From: an uncultured Rubrobacteraceae bacterium
Lineage (GTDB): Bacteria > Actinomycetota > Rubrobacteria > Rubrobacterales > Rubrobacteraceae
Direction of reading: 5' to 3'
DNA: 64,000 nucleotides
Assembly: GCA_902806065.1 (NCBI GenBank)
Contig: CADCVE010000074.1
Span: 1 to 64,000, forward strand
Part shown: positions 18,481 through 27,153 of the stretch, one piece after another
How the letters are laid out: every line of letters starts with the position of its first letter
Position numbering within the stretch: the stretch's first letter is position 1
The notes under the pieces: model-generated
What the model was told of the DNA's origin: nothing
The model's database searches: none
Seen by the model: the letters and a program-made list of their open reading frames with translations, nothing else
Translations under genes and position numbers: made by a program

Positions 18481-20038
18481 TGCTAATCCCCTTGCGGTCT
18501 ATCTTACCGGAGCCGGTCTTCGGCAGATCGTCTTGAATCGTTATTGCCTTTGGCACCATATACGGTGGCCCATTCTTCGCGGCGTACTCCCGGATCTCCT
18601 CGACGACGCTCTCGTCGCCGCCATCCTTCAGCGAGACGACAGCTATGACCTGGTGACCGAGATCCGGGTCGGGCAGGCCAAAGGCGCACGCTTCGTGTAC
18701 CAGGCCCGAGCTAATGAGCAGGTTCTCTACCTCCTCGGGGCTCATCCGGTAGCCCTGAGACTTGATCATGCCGTCCTCGCGGCCTATGAAGTACAGGAAC
18801 CCCTCTTCGTCCCGCCGCACGTTGTCGCCAGAGTAGACGACCCTCTCCATGTCCAGTAGCTCGGGCGGGGCGAGAGGGTTCGGACGGTACGCCTTGCGCG
18901 TCGCCTCCTCCTTGCCCCAGTAGCCCATCGCAACCGTCGGGCCGCGGTGGACCAACTCGCCGACCTCACCGGGGGCACACTCCTTGCCTTCTTTGTTTAT
19001 CACCATGATCTGGGTATCCGGAATGGCCTTCCCAATACACTCGGTGCCGCGTCCGATCTCCTCGGGCGGCAGGTAAGTCGAGCGGAACGCCTCTGTGAGC
19101 CCGTACATCAGATATATCTTCGTCCCCGAGGGCTCTAGCAGACGCCGCAGCTCGTCGAGGTTGGCCTGGGGGATACGGCCCCCGGTGTTGGAGATGTAGC
19201 GCAGATGCATGAGCGGCTCCTGCTCGATGGACTTTACGCTGCGGAGCAAGAGCGACCACAGCGGCGGCACTCCAGCTACGCCCGTGATCTCATGCCGGCG
19301 CAACCCCTTCAGTAGATCCCCCGGCAGCCTCGAACGCTGTAAGGCCAGCGTAGCGCCCACACGCAGCGCCGTGGTGAACTGATTCAACCCGGCGTCGAAG
19401 TTCAGCGGGAGCGCCGAGAGGATACGGTCCTCCTTGGTATTCTCCAGGTACGTGGAGACGATCTGAGCGCCAACTACGAGGTTGCGCTGGCTCGTCGAGA
19501 CGCCTTTCGGCATCCCGGTCGATCCGGAGGTGTATAAGATGGTCCCCAGATCTACCTCCGAGACCTGCCGCGTCTCCCGCGGAGAGTCACCGCTCTGAAG
19601 CACCTCCGCCAGGTCCGTAAGCTCGCCGGAGACACCCTCGGAGTCCGGACGGTCGCCCTTGTAGAAAGCTCTGTCGGTAGTCCCCGGCTCCATGGCTGCG
19701 AGCTTGTCGGAGTCCCCGATCATCACGCGCACGTCGCAGTCTTTGGCGACGTAGCTAACCTGGCGTGGTTTGAAGAGGGGGTTGAGGTTCACAAAGGCGG
19801 CGCTTGCCTGCGAGGCGGCGAGCATCGCCACTATCGCCTCCCAGGATTTCTCCATGAGTATGCCGACCCGGTCGCCCTTCTCCACGCCCGCGTCCTGGAG
19901 GGCGGCGCAGAGGGCGCTGCTCTGGCGCGCCATGTCCTCGTAGGTGTACTCGGCCTTGCCGTCCACGATCGCCGTCTTGCCCGGGTAAAGCTCGGCGGAG
20001 TTGCGGAGCAGGTCGTGGAGGGTAAATTCCGGGTACAT
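18461..20038 (-). CDS. AMP-forming acyl/aminoacyl ligase (ANL superfamily)
   Basis: A 525-aa adenylating enzyme. The P-loop is ILYTSGSTGMPKGVS; YGLTEAF, YSGDNVRRDEEG, the hinge GREDGMIKSQGYRMSP and the catalytic Lys near the end in KTGSGKIDRKG are all present, so it should be active. It probably loads a carboxylic or amino acid onto the ACP encoded 2 nt upstream. The same pairing is seen for exosortase-A-associated 'acyl-CoA ligase' genes. The acid it selects cannot be read from the sequence. Confidence 0.9.
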   Translation of the reverse strand: MYPEFTLHDLLRNSAELYPGKTAIVDGKAEYTYEDMARQSSALCAALQDAGVEKGDRVGILMEKSWEAIVAMLAASQASAAFVNLNPLFKPRQVSYVAKDCDVRVMIGDSDKLAAMEPGTTDRAFYKGDRPDSEGVSGELTDLAEVLQSGDSPRETRQVSEVDLGTILYTSGSTGMPKGVSTSQRNLVVGAQIVSTYLENTKEDRILSALPLNFDAGLNQFTTALRVGATLALQRSRLPGDLLKGLRRHEITGVAGVPPLWSLLLRSVKSIEQEPLMHLRYISNTGGRIPQANLDELRRLLEPSGTKIYLMYGLTEAFRSTYLPPEEIGRGTECIGKAIPDTQIMVINKEGKECAPGEVGELVHRGPTVAMGYWGKEEATRKAYRPNPLAPPELLDMERVVYSGDNVRRDEEGFLYFIGREDGMIKSQGYRMSPEEVENLLISSGLVHEACAFGLPDPDLGHQVIAVVSLKDGGDESVVEEIREYAAKNGPPYMVPKAITIQDDLPKTGSGKIDRKGISNAYTNG

Positions 20039-20040
20039 GT

Positions 20041-20295
20041 TCAGGCCGCCACCTTGCTCTCCACGAGCCCGGCGATGGCGTCTATGGAACCGAAGTTCTC
20101 TTCGTCAAGCTCCTCGTCCTCCACTACGATGTCGAACCTCTCCTCCATGAACATCACGAGCTCCACCGTCTGAAGCGACGTCAACATCCCGTTCTCGATC
20201 AGGGGATAGTCGTCCGACACCTCTCCGCTCCCCGTTACGTTGTCCTTGAGCCATCCGCGGATCTCGGTCCTCGCGTCACCGTTGCTAATTGCCAT
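20041..20295 (-). CDS. Acyl carrier protein
   Basis: An 84-aa acidic carrier protein. The phosphopantetheine Ser is S40 in GMLTSLQTVELV, where Thr replaces the usual Asp before Ser. Helices and the conserved DEENFGSIDAIAGLV tail fit the ACP fold. Its ribosome site TAGGAGG overlaps the stop of the preceding GNAT gene, and the ligase follows after 2 nt. It should carry the acid activated by that ligase for decarboxylation and transfer. A decayed copy lies at 21569-21755. Confidence 0.9.
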   Translation of the reverse strand: MAISNGDARTEIRGWLKDNVTGSGEVSDDYPLIENGMLTSLQTVELVMFMEERFDIVVEDEELDEENFGSIDAIAGLVESKVAA

Positions 20296-20310
20296 ATCTC
20301 TCGATACCTC

Positions 20311-21516
20311 CTATCTCGTCCAGAAAGCTGCTTCTCCATCACCAATACTATAAGCCCAGTTGGACAGGTCCTTCGCCGCCTCGTGCAGGCCAGGGTCCTT
20401 GAACTTGACCAGCAACACGTTGCGCCGCCCCTTGCGAGGGAAGAAGCCCAACCTCCGCAGATCGTCCGCCCCCAGCGAGGTAGACGACCGCAGATACCTG
20501 TACCTTACAATAGACACCCCCGCCCGTCTGAAAAAACGAACCGCCTCACCCAGCAACGCCCGCGCGACGTCCTGGCGTCCGGGCAACACCGTCAGGTCCA
20601 GCGGGTAGCCATCCTGACCGCTCCCGGTCAGCTTCAGCACCGCATAACCGAGCAAACCCTCTCTGCCTCTAACGCCGAGCACCGTTACCGGTGTCTGGGG
20701 AGAGGTAGGACCGTATCGCCAGCGCAAGAACGCCGCGTCCTTCTCGGGCAGGCAGGGCACGACCGCGGCGATCTTCTCGAAGAGCACATCGAAAGATTCG
20801 TCGAAGCCCTCCAGGACCTCCGCCTTCAAATCGCTTGCGGAAGTGCCGAGCATGACTCTATCCGTCAACCGGAGGGCGCCGTTGAGGAGCCCCTTAACGG
20901 GCGCGGGGAGTGGCACGCGCGGACGCGGGGCGAGCGCCGCGGCTTGCTCTTCCACGCCCGGCGGAAGTTCTGTACCGGCCTGGCCCTCGGGTTCATCAGC
21001 GGACGCGGGGCGAGGTTGCCGGTTCAGGAGCCTACCTATTGGACCGGGGATCATTGGCATGGGAAGCCTGGAGACGTCGAGTAGCTTCGCCGCGTATTGT
21101 AGCTCTCCCGCGACCTCGGAGCCGAGGCGGGTCTCGACGGCGATAACGTTCGGGAGCATGTCTATTGCCACACAGTTCTCGACCGTGCGGTAGAACCTTC
21201 GCATCAACGCCAGGGCGTGGAAGGCATACTGTGGGAGCACCATGAAATCGCCGGGAGTATGGGCAACGACTCGCTTTCCATTGATCCTGTAGTACTGCGG
21301 CGTCGCCGCCAGGTGGCCAACCACTTCATCCTCTTCGGTCACCAGGATCCAACGATGCATCTCGCTCGCCAGCGGGTGACTCTCGAACCAGCGATAGAAA
21401 GCAGTGTAATAATCGACATCGTGGACTTCGGGGAAGTACGGATACGAGAGGATGCGTACCCTCGCTACACCTTCCTCGAGCTCCGGGTTCTCGTGCGGCC
21501 GGACCGCGACCTTCAC
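20311..21516 (-). CDS. GNAT-fold acyltransferase-like protein (copy 1)
   Basis: A 401-aa protein beginning MKVAVRPHENPELEEG. It has an N-terminal GNAT-like half (WILVTEEDEVVGHLAATPQ), a variable Pro/Ala/Glu-rich middle (about residues 165-205) and a C-terminal half with CLPEKDAAFLRWRYGP and FPRKGRRNVLLVKFKDPGL. The whole reads as a tandem GNAT-type fold akin to FemAB relatives. It precedes the ACP, so it may use the ACP-bound group as donor. Paralogues are at 21771-22973 and 35926-37179. The GTG start has GAGGCAGGG before it. Specific activity is unknown. Confidence 0.7.
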   Translation of the reverse strand: MKVAVRPHENPELEEGVARVRILSYPYFPEVHDVDYYTAFYRWFESHPLASEMHRWILVTEEDEVVGHLAATPQYYRINGKRVVAHTPGDFMVLPQYAFHALALMRRFYRTVENCVAIDMLPNVIAVETRLGSEVAGELQYAAKLLDVSRLPMPMIPGPIGRLLNRQPRPASADEPEGQAGTELPPGVEEQAAALAPRPRVPLPAPVKGLLNGALRLTDRVMLGTSASDLKAEVLEGFDESFDVLFEKIAAVVPCLPEKDAAFLRWRYGPTSPQTPVTVLGVRGREGLLGYAVLKLTGSGQDGYPLDLTVLPGRQDVARALLGEAVRFFRRAGVSIVRYRYLRSSTSLGADDLRRLGFFPRKGRRNVLLVKFKDPGLHEAAKDLSNWAYSIGDGEAAFWTR

Positions 21517-21568
21517 GGTCCCTGCCTCAGGTATACAGAGAACCGCCCAGCATCCTCGTGAGTCGAGA

Positions 21569-21755
21569 TCACGCCGCCGCCTTCGTGGTCTTTGCTAACC
21601 TTGCAGCGGCATCCATACGGCCGAAGCACTCCTCTATCGGCATTGGCTCTATCGCCGGCATCCGAGGCATAGTAGTCGACCACTCCACGGCTCCCCGCTA
21701 CGGCTCCGGACCGCTCGCACGCCACGACGATAGTATCCTGCGTGTCGACTGCCAT
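21569..21755 (-). pseudogene. Decayed duplicate of the acyl carrier protein
   Basis: The upstream sequence TAGGAGGTATCG...ATATGGC matches that of the intact ACP, and the last 20 codons in another frame read EECFGRMDAAARLA...AAA then TGA (21571-21569), mirroring EENFGSIDAIAGLV...AA of the intact ACP. The length of 187 nt is not a multiple of three and about 65 nt are missing, including the Ser loop. It marks a tandem duplication of the GNAT-ACP unit in which this ACP died. Confidence 0.85.
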
Positions 21756-21770
21756 ATTTCCCGATACCTC

Positions 21771-22973
21771 CTACCTGAACCAGAAAGTCGCTTCTCCGTC
21801 CCCGATGCTGTAGGCCCAGTTGCCGAGGTCCTTTGCCATCTTGTGCAGGCCGGGGTCCTTGAACTTGGCAAGTAGCATGTTGCGTCTCCCCTTGCGAGTG
21901 TAGAAGCCGAAGCGCCGCAGGTCCGCGAGCCGGGGTGTTGCGGGCGAGTCGAGGTACCGGTACCTGATTATAGGGACCTTCGCCCGCCTGAAGAAACGAA
22001 CCGTCTCCCCGAGCAGCGCCCGCGCGACATCGCTGCGCCCCGGCAGCACCGACAGGTCCAGCGGGTAGCCGTCCCGGTCTTTCTGGTTCACCCCGAGCAC
22101 GGCGTAGCCGAGGAGTCCCTCCCTACCCCTCACGCCGATCACGGTGACGAGCGGGTACGCGGGTGAACCGGGACCGTATCGCCAGCGCAGGAACGTCGCG
22201 TCCTTCTCGGGCAGGCAGGGCGCTACAGCGGCGATCTTCTCGAAGAACACATCGAACGATTCGTCGAAGTCCTCCAGGACCTCCACCTTCAGGTTGCCGC
22301 TAGAGGCGCCGATAAGCGCCCTGTCGAGTATCCGGAGACCCCCGTTCATCAGGCTCGTTACCGGAGCGGGGAAGGGCACGCGCGGGTGCTTGGGCGGCAC
22401 GACGTTCTCGTGAACCTCGATACCAGACATGGCCGAATCCTCTTCCGGGTGGACGGGCGCTGGTTCTTTGAGATTCAGGAGCCTGGATATCGGGCCGGGG
22501 ATGCGTGGCATAGGGAGTCTGGAGACGTCGAGCAACTTCGCCTCATACTGCAGTTCACCCGCTACCTCGGCCCCGAGCCGGGTCTCGACCGCTATAACCG
22601 TGGGGAGCATATCCATGGCTACGCAGTTCTCCGCCGTCCGGAAAAAGCGGCGCATCAGCGAGAGGGCCTGAAAGCCGTATTTTGGTAAGACCTGGTAATC
22701 GGCGGGGGTGTGCGCGATCACCGTTCGGCCGTTGATCCGGTATGCTTGGGGCATCGCCGCCAGATGGCCGACTACCTCGTCCTCCTCGGTCACCAGAACC
22801 CAGCGATGCATATGGTCCTCCGCCAGAGGGTGGCTCTCCAACCAGCGCCACACGCCGTGATGCCATTCGAGGTCATAAGCCTCGGGTACGTGAGGGAAGA
22901 TGAGGGTGCGCAGCCTGTCGATGCCGCGCTGGAGATCGGCACTATGGTCGAATGGTCTGACTGCTACCTTCAT
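21771..22973 (-). CDS. GNAT-fold acyltransferase-like protein (copy 2)
   Basis: A 400-aa close paralogue of the 20311-21516 protein, with the same MKVAVRP start, LVTEEDEVVGHLAAMPQAYRI, CLPEKDATFLRWRYGP and KGRRNMLLAKFKDPGLHKM. The middle linker (about residues 165-195) differs most. It is the first gene of the minus-strand operon and has its own promoter. Being tandem and both intact, copies 1 and 2 may differ in acceptor. Confidence 0.7.
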   Translation of the reverse strand: MKVAVRPFDHSADLQRGIDRLRTLIFPHVPEAYDLEWHHGVWRWLESHPLAEDHMHRWVLVTEEDEVVGHLAAMPQAYRINGRTVIAHTPADYQVLPKYGFQALSLMRRFFRTAENCVAMDMLPTVIAVETRLGAEVAGELQYEAKLLDVSRLPMPRIPGPISRLLNLKEPAPVHPEEDSAMSGIEVHENVVPPKHPRVPFPAPVTSLMNGGLRILDRALIGASSGNLKVEVLEDFDESFDVFFEKIAAVAPCLPEKDATFLRWRYGPGSPAYPLVTVIGVRGREGLLGYAVLGVNQKDRDGYPLDLSVLPGRSDVARALLGETVRFFRRAKVPIIRYRYLDSPATPRLADLRRFGFYTRKGRRNMLLAKFKDPGLHKMAKDLGNWAYSIGDGEATFWFR

Positions 22974-23121
22974 AGGCTAGAAGCGTCTCGCATCTCTGCC
23001 GCAATGCCGCCGGAATGCTTCCGTAGCCGCCCTTCCAATATCACTTACGCTCTTCCTTCCTCGTCGTAACGCGCAACTCATTATCGTTCTACACAGAGCC
23101 AGGATCTAACCCGAGAGCCAG

Positions 23122-23151
23122 AGTGTAAAGGAGCGGCTACGCAAAGTCCAA
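23122..23151 (-). promoter_or_regulatory. Promoter of the GNAT-ACP-FemAB operon
   Basis: On the minus strand TTGGAC (23151-23146) and TACACT (23127-23122) are 18 nt apart. The surrounding AGTGTAAAGGAG...GCT.CG...AAAGT sequence is repeated at the promoter of the third GNAT gene (37255-37283), which supports the call. It predicts a leader of about 140 nt. Confidence 0.6.
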
Positions 23152-23241
23152 GCGGAGGGGTCATGAAGAAGTTCTCGCCCTGCCCTATTTATAGCCCCAA
23201 ACCCTTAATCTTTTTTGTTAGGATACGCCGGTTGAGAGAGG

Positions 23242-24939
23242 GTGCGTCCAAGGGATGCCGACCTTACGGGGGGACACCGTGAAAAGCAGTCGGACTTCAC
23301 CGTGATCAAACGGTTCAAAGCCTGGCTTTCGGAGCGCTGGTCTGACCAGGGCAACGCGTCATCGGGGACCAGCGAACGGTCCCGGCGATTGTTTGCCGAA
23401 GCTCGCCGCCGCCGCCGGACACGCCGCGTCGTAGCGGTACTGTCCGTCTCTTTGATCGGCGCCTTGCTCATTCTGGGCTACGCCTTGAGTACCACCGCGA
23501 GTATAGGAGGGTACCTGGCGAACCTATCCGGGGAGAGTTCCTCCACGGCCTCACGGGAAGAAGAGGCACCCGCCGATCCGGAGGTAATCTCCCCGGGAAC
23601 GTCAGACTCGGACCCAGATCAAGAGTCCATCCCCGAGCCGCAACCGGATACCTCACCTGAGGCGGTCGCGTACCGGCTGGTAGCCTCTGAGATACCAGGC
23701 ATGGATACCGATAGCATCACGGGCGTCTACAAGAGCAAGCTCGACCCATCGTGGGCCTCAGTGCACGCCGAAGGACCGCGGGAAGAAGGGACTTACGTAC
23801 TCTTCCTTCAGCGAGAGAACGACTCGTGGAAGGCCCGGAAGTCGGTTCGCGCCGACGAGCCGGAGAGCCCGCAGTACGAGAAGGTCATCCTAGACGAGGT
23901 GCCCGAGGACCTCATCGAGTCTATTTACCCTCAGGGTATAGCCGCCGTTGGCTCCTCGGGCACCGGGCAGTCGGGGCTCATCGCAGAGCCTGTCGAAACC
24001 GGGGAGTTGCCGGCTGTCGAAGAGACCTTGGCCGAGCCTCCGGAGCCGGAGATAGACGCTAGCGAGATACCGGAGGATGAGCGCGAGCGAGTAGATGAGG
24101 GGCTGGAGGAGGCGCGGCAGGAGATCGAGGACTATGCCGACGACTACGAGGGTACTGCCGGAGTGTACGTTCAGGACGTGAACGGGGGCTTCGGCTACGG
24201 GGTGAACCCGGACGAGACCTTCTTCGGCGCTTCGGTGATGAAGATACCGCTCCTGGTCGCTGTTTTCAGGAAGATCGACGAAGGTGAGATCTCCCTGGAA
24301 GATCCCGTGGAGACGGAGCCCGGGGATTGGGCTGGCGGGGCTGGATGGCTGCAGTGGGAGGAGCCCGGTACGCCTCACCTCGTGCAGGACCACCTGTGGA
24401 TGATGATGACCCAGTCAGACAACGTGGCGACGAATGCCATGTTGCGCCTCGTTGGAGGACCAGAGTACGTCAACGAGGTAGCGAAGGACATGGGCGCCTC
24501 CGACACGTTCCTCTATCAGAAGGTTACCAGTGAGCGAGCGGCCGTCCTGGAGCTCGACAACACGACTACTCCCCGCGACATGGCGACCATACTCGGAAAG
24601 ATCGCCAGCGGAACCGCCGCAAGCCGCGAGAGTTGCCAGAAGATGATCGAGATCATGTCTCAGAACGAGCTGCAATCCTCCATAAAAGACGGCCTCCCCG
24701 AAGACGTGGAGGCGTCCAAGAAAGGCGGCTGGCTCTACAAGGTTTACGATGAAGCCGGGATCGTCTGGCACGAGGACCGCCCCTACGTCATCGCGATCTT
24801 CAGCAAGCACGGCTCCGAAGACGTCGAAGTGGGCAAGGCCCTCCTCAGGGGAATCTCTGAGGCCGCGTACAAGGCTCAGGACGGTCCGGAGGACTCCAAC
24901 TCAGAGGACTCAGAGTCGGACTCGGAATCTACAAGCTAG
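23242..24939 (+). CDS. Membrane-anchored serine hydrolase, class A beta-lactamase fold
   Basis: 565 aa: a basic cytoplasmic tail, one membrane helix (residues 63-82), an acidic Ser/Glu/Pro-rich extracytoplasmic linker (about 97-300) and a C-terminal serine hydrolase domain. The active site shows S331-x-x-K334 (ASVMK), S392-D-N394 and KGG near 494-496. The family includes beta-lactamases, DD-peptidases and inactive relatives; a wall-associated hydrolase fits the location. The start is uncertain: GTG 23242 or in-frame GTG 23302. A Ser/Asp/Glu repeat tail closes the protein. Confidence 0.8.
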   Translation: MRPRDADLTGGHREKQSDFTVIKRFKAWLSERWSDQGNASSGTSERSRRLFAEARRRRRTRRVVAVLSVSLIGALLILGYALSTTASIGGYLANLSGESSSTASREEEAPADPEVISPGTSDSDPDQESIPEPQPDTSPEAVAYRLVASEIPGMDTDSITGVYKSKLDPSWASVHAEGPREEGTYVLFLQRENDSWKARKSVRADEPESPQYEKVILDEVPEDLIESIYPQGIAAVGSSGTGQSGLIAEPVETGELPAVEETLAEPPEPEIDASEIPEDERERVDEGLEEARQEIEDYADDYEGTAGVYVQDVNGGFGYGVNPDETFFGASVMKIPLLVAVFRKIDEGEISLEDPVETEPGDWAGGAGWLQWEEPGTPHLVQDHLWMMMTQSDNVATNAMLRLVGGPEYVNEVAKDMGASDTFLYQKVTSERAAVLELDNTTTPRDMATILGKIASGTAASRESCQKMIEIMSQNELQSSIKDGLPEDVEASKKGGWLYKVYDEAGIVWHEDRPYVIAIFSKHGSEDVEVGKALLRGISEAAYKAQDGPEDSNSEDSESDSESTS

Positions 24940-24953
24940 GGCTTTTCGGTAGC

Positions 24954-26546
24954 TCACTCAGCAGCTTGATCTTCGGCCCCTCCGATCCGCCTCCGAAAAA
25001 GGGTAACAACTGATTTAAGCTCTTCGGCGCCGAGCAGAAACGCGACCCCGAGATATACCGCGAGCGAGGCGCTCCCGACGAGCGTCAGGATAGCTACCCG
25101 GTCCAGGAAGTTGGAGCCCACGCCGAGCAGCATCGTGCCGGCCCAGGCGGCAGCGTACATTGCGGTGCCGGCGACGAGGATCTTGCCGAGAGAGCGCAAA
25201 AGGCGACGGCCGCCTACGCGCCCTATCTCACTTCTGGTCGCCGCGAGGGCGACGATGGCGAAGACGATGCTGGTCCCCGTGAGCGCGAGCGCCAGGCCGG
25301 TCACGCCCACGCCGCTAATACTCGAGAGGCCGTATGCAAGGGCCGCGTAGAGCAGAAAAACACCGACGTTCAGTAGGGCGGGGGTACGGGTATTCTGCCG
25401 CGAGTAGAACGCTCGGACGAGCAGGAAGTACACCGAGTAGGCGAGAAGCCCCACCGAGTAGGCGACGAGGAGGTCCGCGACGACAGCCGTATCCTCGGAG
25501 GTGAACTGCCCGCGCTCGTAGAGCAGCCCTACGATGGGGTTCGAGAGGACGATGAGTCCGACCGTGGACGGGACCATGAGGAAGGCTATATTCCTCAGTC
25601 CGAACGAGAGAGTCTCCCCGTAGCCCTGCAGATTGCCACGGGCATGCTGCTCCGAGAGTTCGGGCATAAGGGCGGTCTCCAGGGCGATGACGAAGATGCC
25701 GTAGGGGAGCGAGAAGACGACGAAGGCGAACCCGACCTGGGCCACCGCGAAGAACGAGGTGCTGAGCAGGGTCACGACGAACTGCAGGCCGAACGACGCG
25801 GCCACGAAGACGAGCATGGGACCGGCGAGCTTTACGGCGGGCATCAGGGCCGGGTGGCCGAAGACCGGGCGGAGCCTGTATCCGAGGCGATACATCGCCG
25901 GGAGAAGAATAAGCGACATTATCGCGACGCCTAGAGTGGTAGCAGCGAGCAGATAGATGGCGGCGTCAGGGTAACGCGGGGCGAGCAACGCGTAACCTAA
26001 AAAGCAGGCTATGGCGAATACATTGTTCAAGACCGGAGCGAAGGTCGGGAGGATGAACTGCCGGTGGGCATTGAGGACGCCGGTGCCGATGGTGCCGATG
26101 CCATAGAAGAACACGTGGAGGATGGAGAAGCGGAAGAGCAATACAGCGAGATCGAAGGTCTCCTGCTGCTCCTCCGGGGAGATGGCTGCAGCCTCCCAGC
26201 GCGTGGATATATTCACCAGGGGTTCGGCGAAGACGATGCCGAGGATAGACAGTACGGCGAGGAACGGCAGGATCAGGGTGAGTAAGGCGTTGGTGAGGCG
26301 TTGGGCGTCCTCTTCGCCGTGGGTTGTCATGCGCTCGACGAGGAGCGGGACGAAGATAGACCACAAGATGCCGCCCATGAAGAGGTCGTAGATCAGGGTA
26401 GGCAACCCGGCCGCGACGGCATAGGCATTCGCAACCACCCCAGTCCCAAGGACCGCCGCCCACACAGCCGTCCGCACGTACCCGGTCGCCCGCGAGAGGG
26501 CGGTCACCGCTGATATCGAGAGCACCGACCGCAAGATGGCTGCCAT
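24954..26546 (-). CDS. murJ: Lipid II flippase MurJ
   Basis: A 530-aa integral membrane protein of the MVF/MurJ family with about 14 helices. The N-terminal SRATGYVRTAVWAAVLG with its conserved Arg residues, and the QFTSEDTAVVADLLVAYSVG block, are typical. It flips lipid-linked peptidoglycan precursor across the membrane. It ends 14 nt from the convergent serine hydrolase gene. Flippases of other lipid-linked polymers in the same superfamily are an alternative. Confidence 0.88.
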   Translation of the reverse strand: MAAILRSVLSISAVTALSRATGYVRTAVWAAVLGTGVVANAYAVAAGLPTLIYDLFMGGILWSIFVPLLVERMTTHGEEDAQRLTNALLTLILPFLAVLSILGIVFAEPLVNISTRWEAAAISPEEQQETFDLAVLLFRFSILHVFFYGIGTIGTGVLNAHRQFILPTFAPVLNNVFAIACFLGYALLAPRYPDAAIYLLAATTLGVAIMSLILLPAMYRLGYRLRPVFGHPALMPAVKLAGPMLVFVAASFGLQFVVTLLSTSFFAVAQVGFAFVVFSLPYGIFVIALETALMPELSEQHARGNLQGYGETLSFGLRNIAFLMVPSTVGLIVLSNPIVGLLYERGQFTSEDTAVVADLLVAYSVGLLAYSVYFLLVRAFYSRQNTRTPALLNVGVFLLYAALAYGLSSISGVGVTGLALALTGTSIVFAIVALAATRSEIGRVGGRRLLRSLGKILVAGTAMYAAAWAGTMLLGVGSNFLDRVAILTLVGSASLAVYLGVAFLLGAEELKSVVTLFRRRIGGAEDQAAE

Positions 26547-26614
26547 AAGCTGATGTTACATCAAAGGACGTCTCTTTCGTATGACCGATACGCGGGCGTG
26601 CTCCGTCCCTACTT

Positions 26615-27103
26615 CTATCCCAACGCGTCGAGCACGGCCTCTACCGGCTCTCTGCCTTGATAGAACCCGGCAATCCCTGCATTCTCGTCTATGACCACCG
26701 CTGCCACATCCTGGCCAACGCTCCGCACGCCAAACTTACGGCTTATAAGCCCGCCCCAGTCTTGCAAGATGACTACGTAGTCGGCGGAATCGAACCCGGA
26801 GGGTATCTTGCGAGCCGCCCGCTCGTAGGCCTGGCCTATCATCATGCTCGCCGTGAGCCAGTAAATAGGTGGGACGAGGCTCAGGTCCACGACGCTCGCC
26901 ACCACCACGTCTTCGTGCGAGGGGTAACGCTCTCTTACGGCCCGGTTTACCTGCTCGGCCACGTGCGCCGTGTTCTGGGAGTGAAAGATCAAGACAAGGC
27001 GCCGCCCGGTGAGTGTCCTCAAGCTGACCTCCCGTGCCGACCCCGCCGCAAGCGCCCTGAAGTATGGCACCCGCTCCCCGACCATCGGTCCTCCCTGCAT
27101 CAT
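26615..27103 (-). CDS. Thioredoxin-fold protein without catalytic cysteines
   Basis: 162 aa, starting at the ATG preceded by AAGGAGG (about 27110). GERVPYFRALAAG near the start, GRRLVLIFHSQNTAHVAEQV and VIDENAGIAGFYQGREPVEAV at the end resemble AhpC/TSA peroxiredoxins, but the positions where redox Cys would sit hold Ser and Gln. It lies 50 nt after the RND exporter and is probably in the MarR operon. Function is unknown; a redox-inactive scaffold or binding protein is possible. Confidence 0.6.
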   Translation of the reverse strand: MMQGGPMVGERVPYFRALAAGSAREVSLRTLTGRRLVLIFHSQNTAHVAEQVNRAVRERYPSHEDVVVASVVDLSLVPPIYWLTASMMIGQAYERAARKIPSGFDSADYVVILQDWGGLISRKFGVRSVGQDVAAVVIDENAGIAGFYQGREPVEAVLDALG

Positions 27104-27153
27104 CGAACCTCCTTGCTCCTGGCATCTCCTGGATGATGGTCCCCTGTTCATGC

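Noticed and set aside
17200-18486. 428-aa plus-strand frame opposite the PLP decarboxylase
   Set aside because: Same cause: antisense to a clear enzyme gene, with His/Val/Arg-rich composition and no motif.
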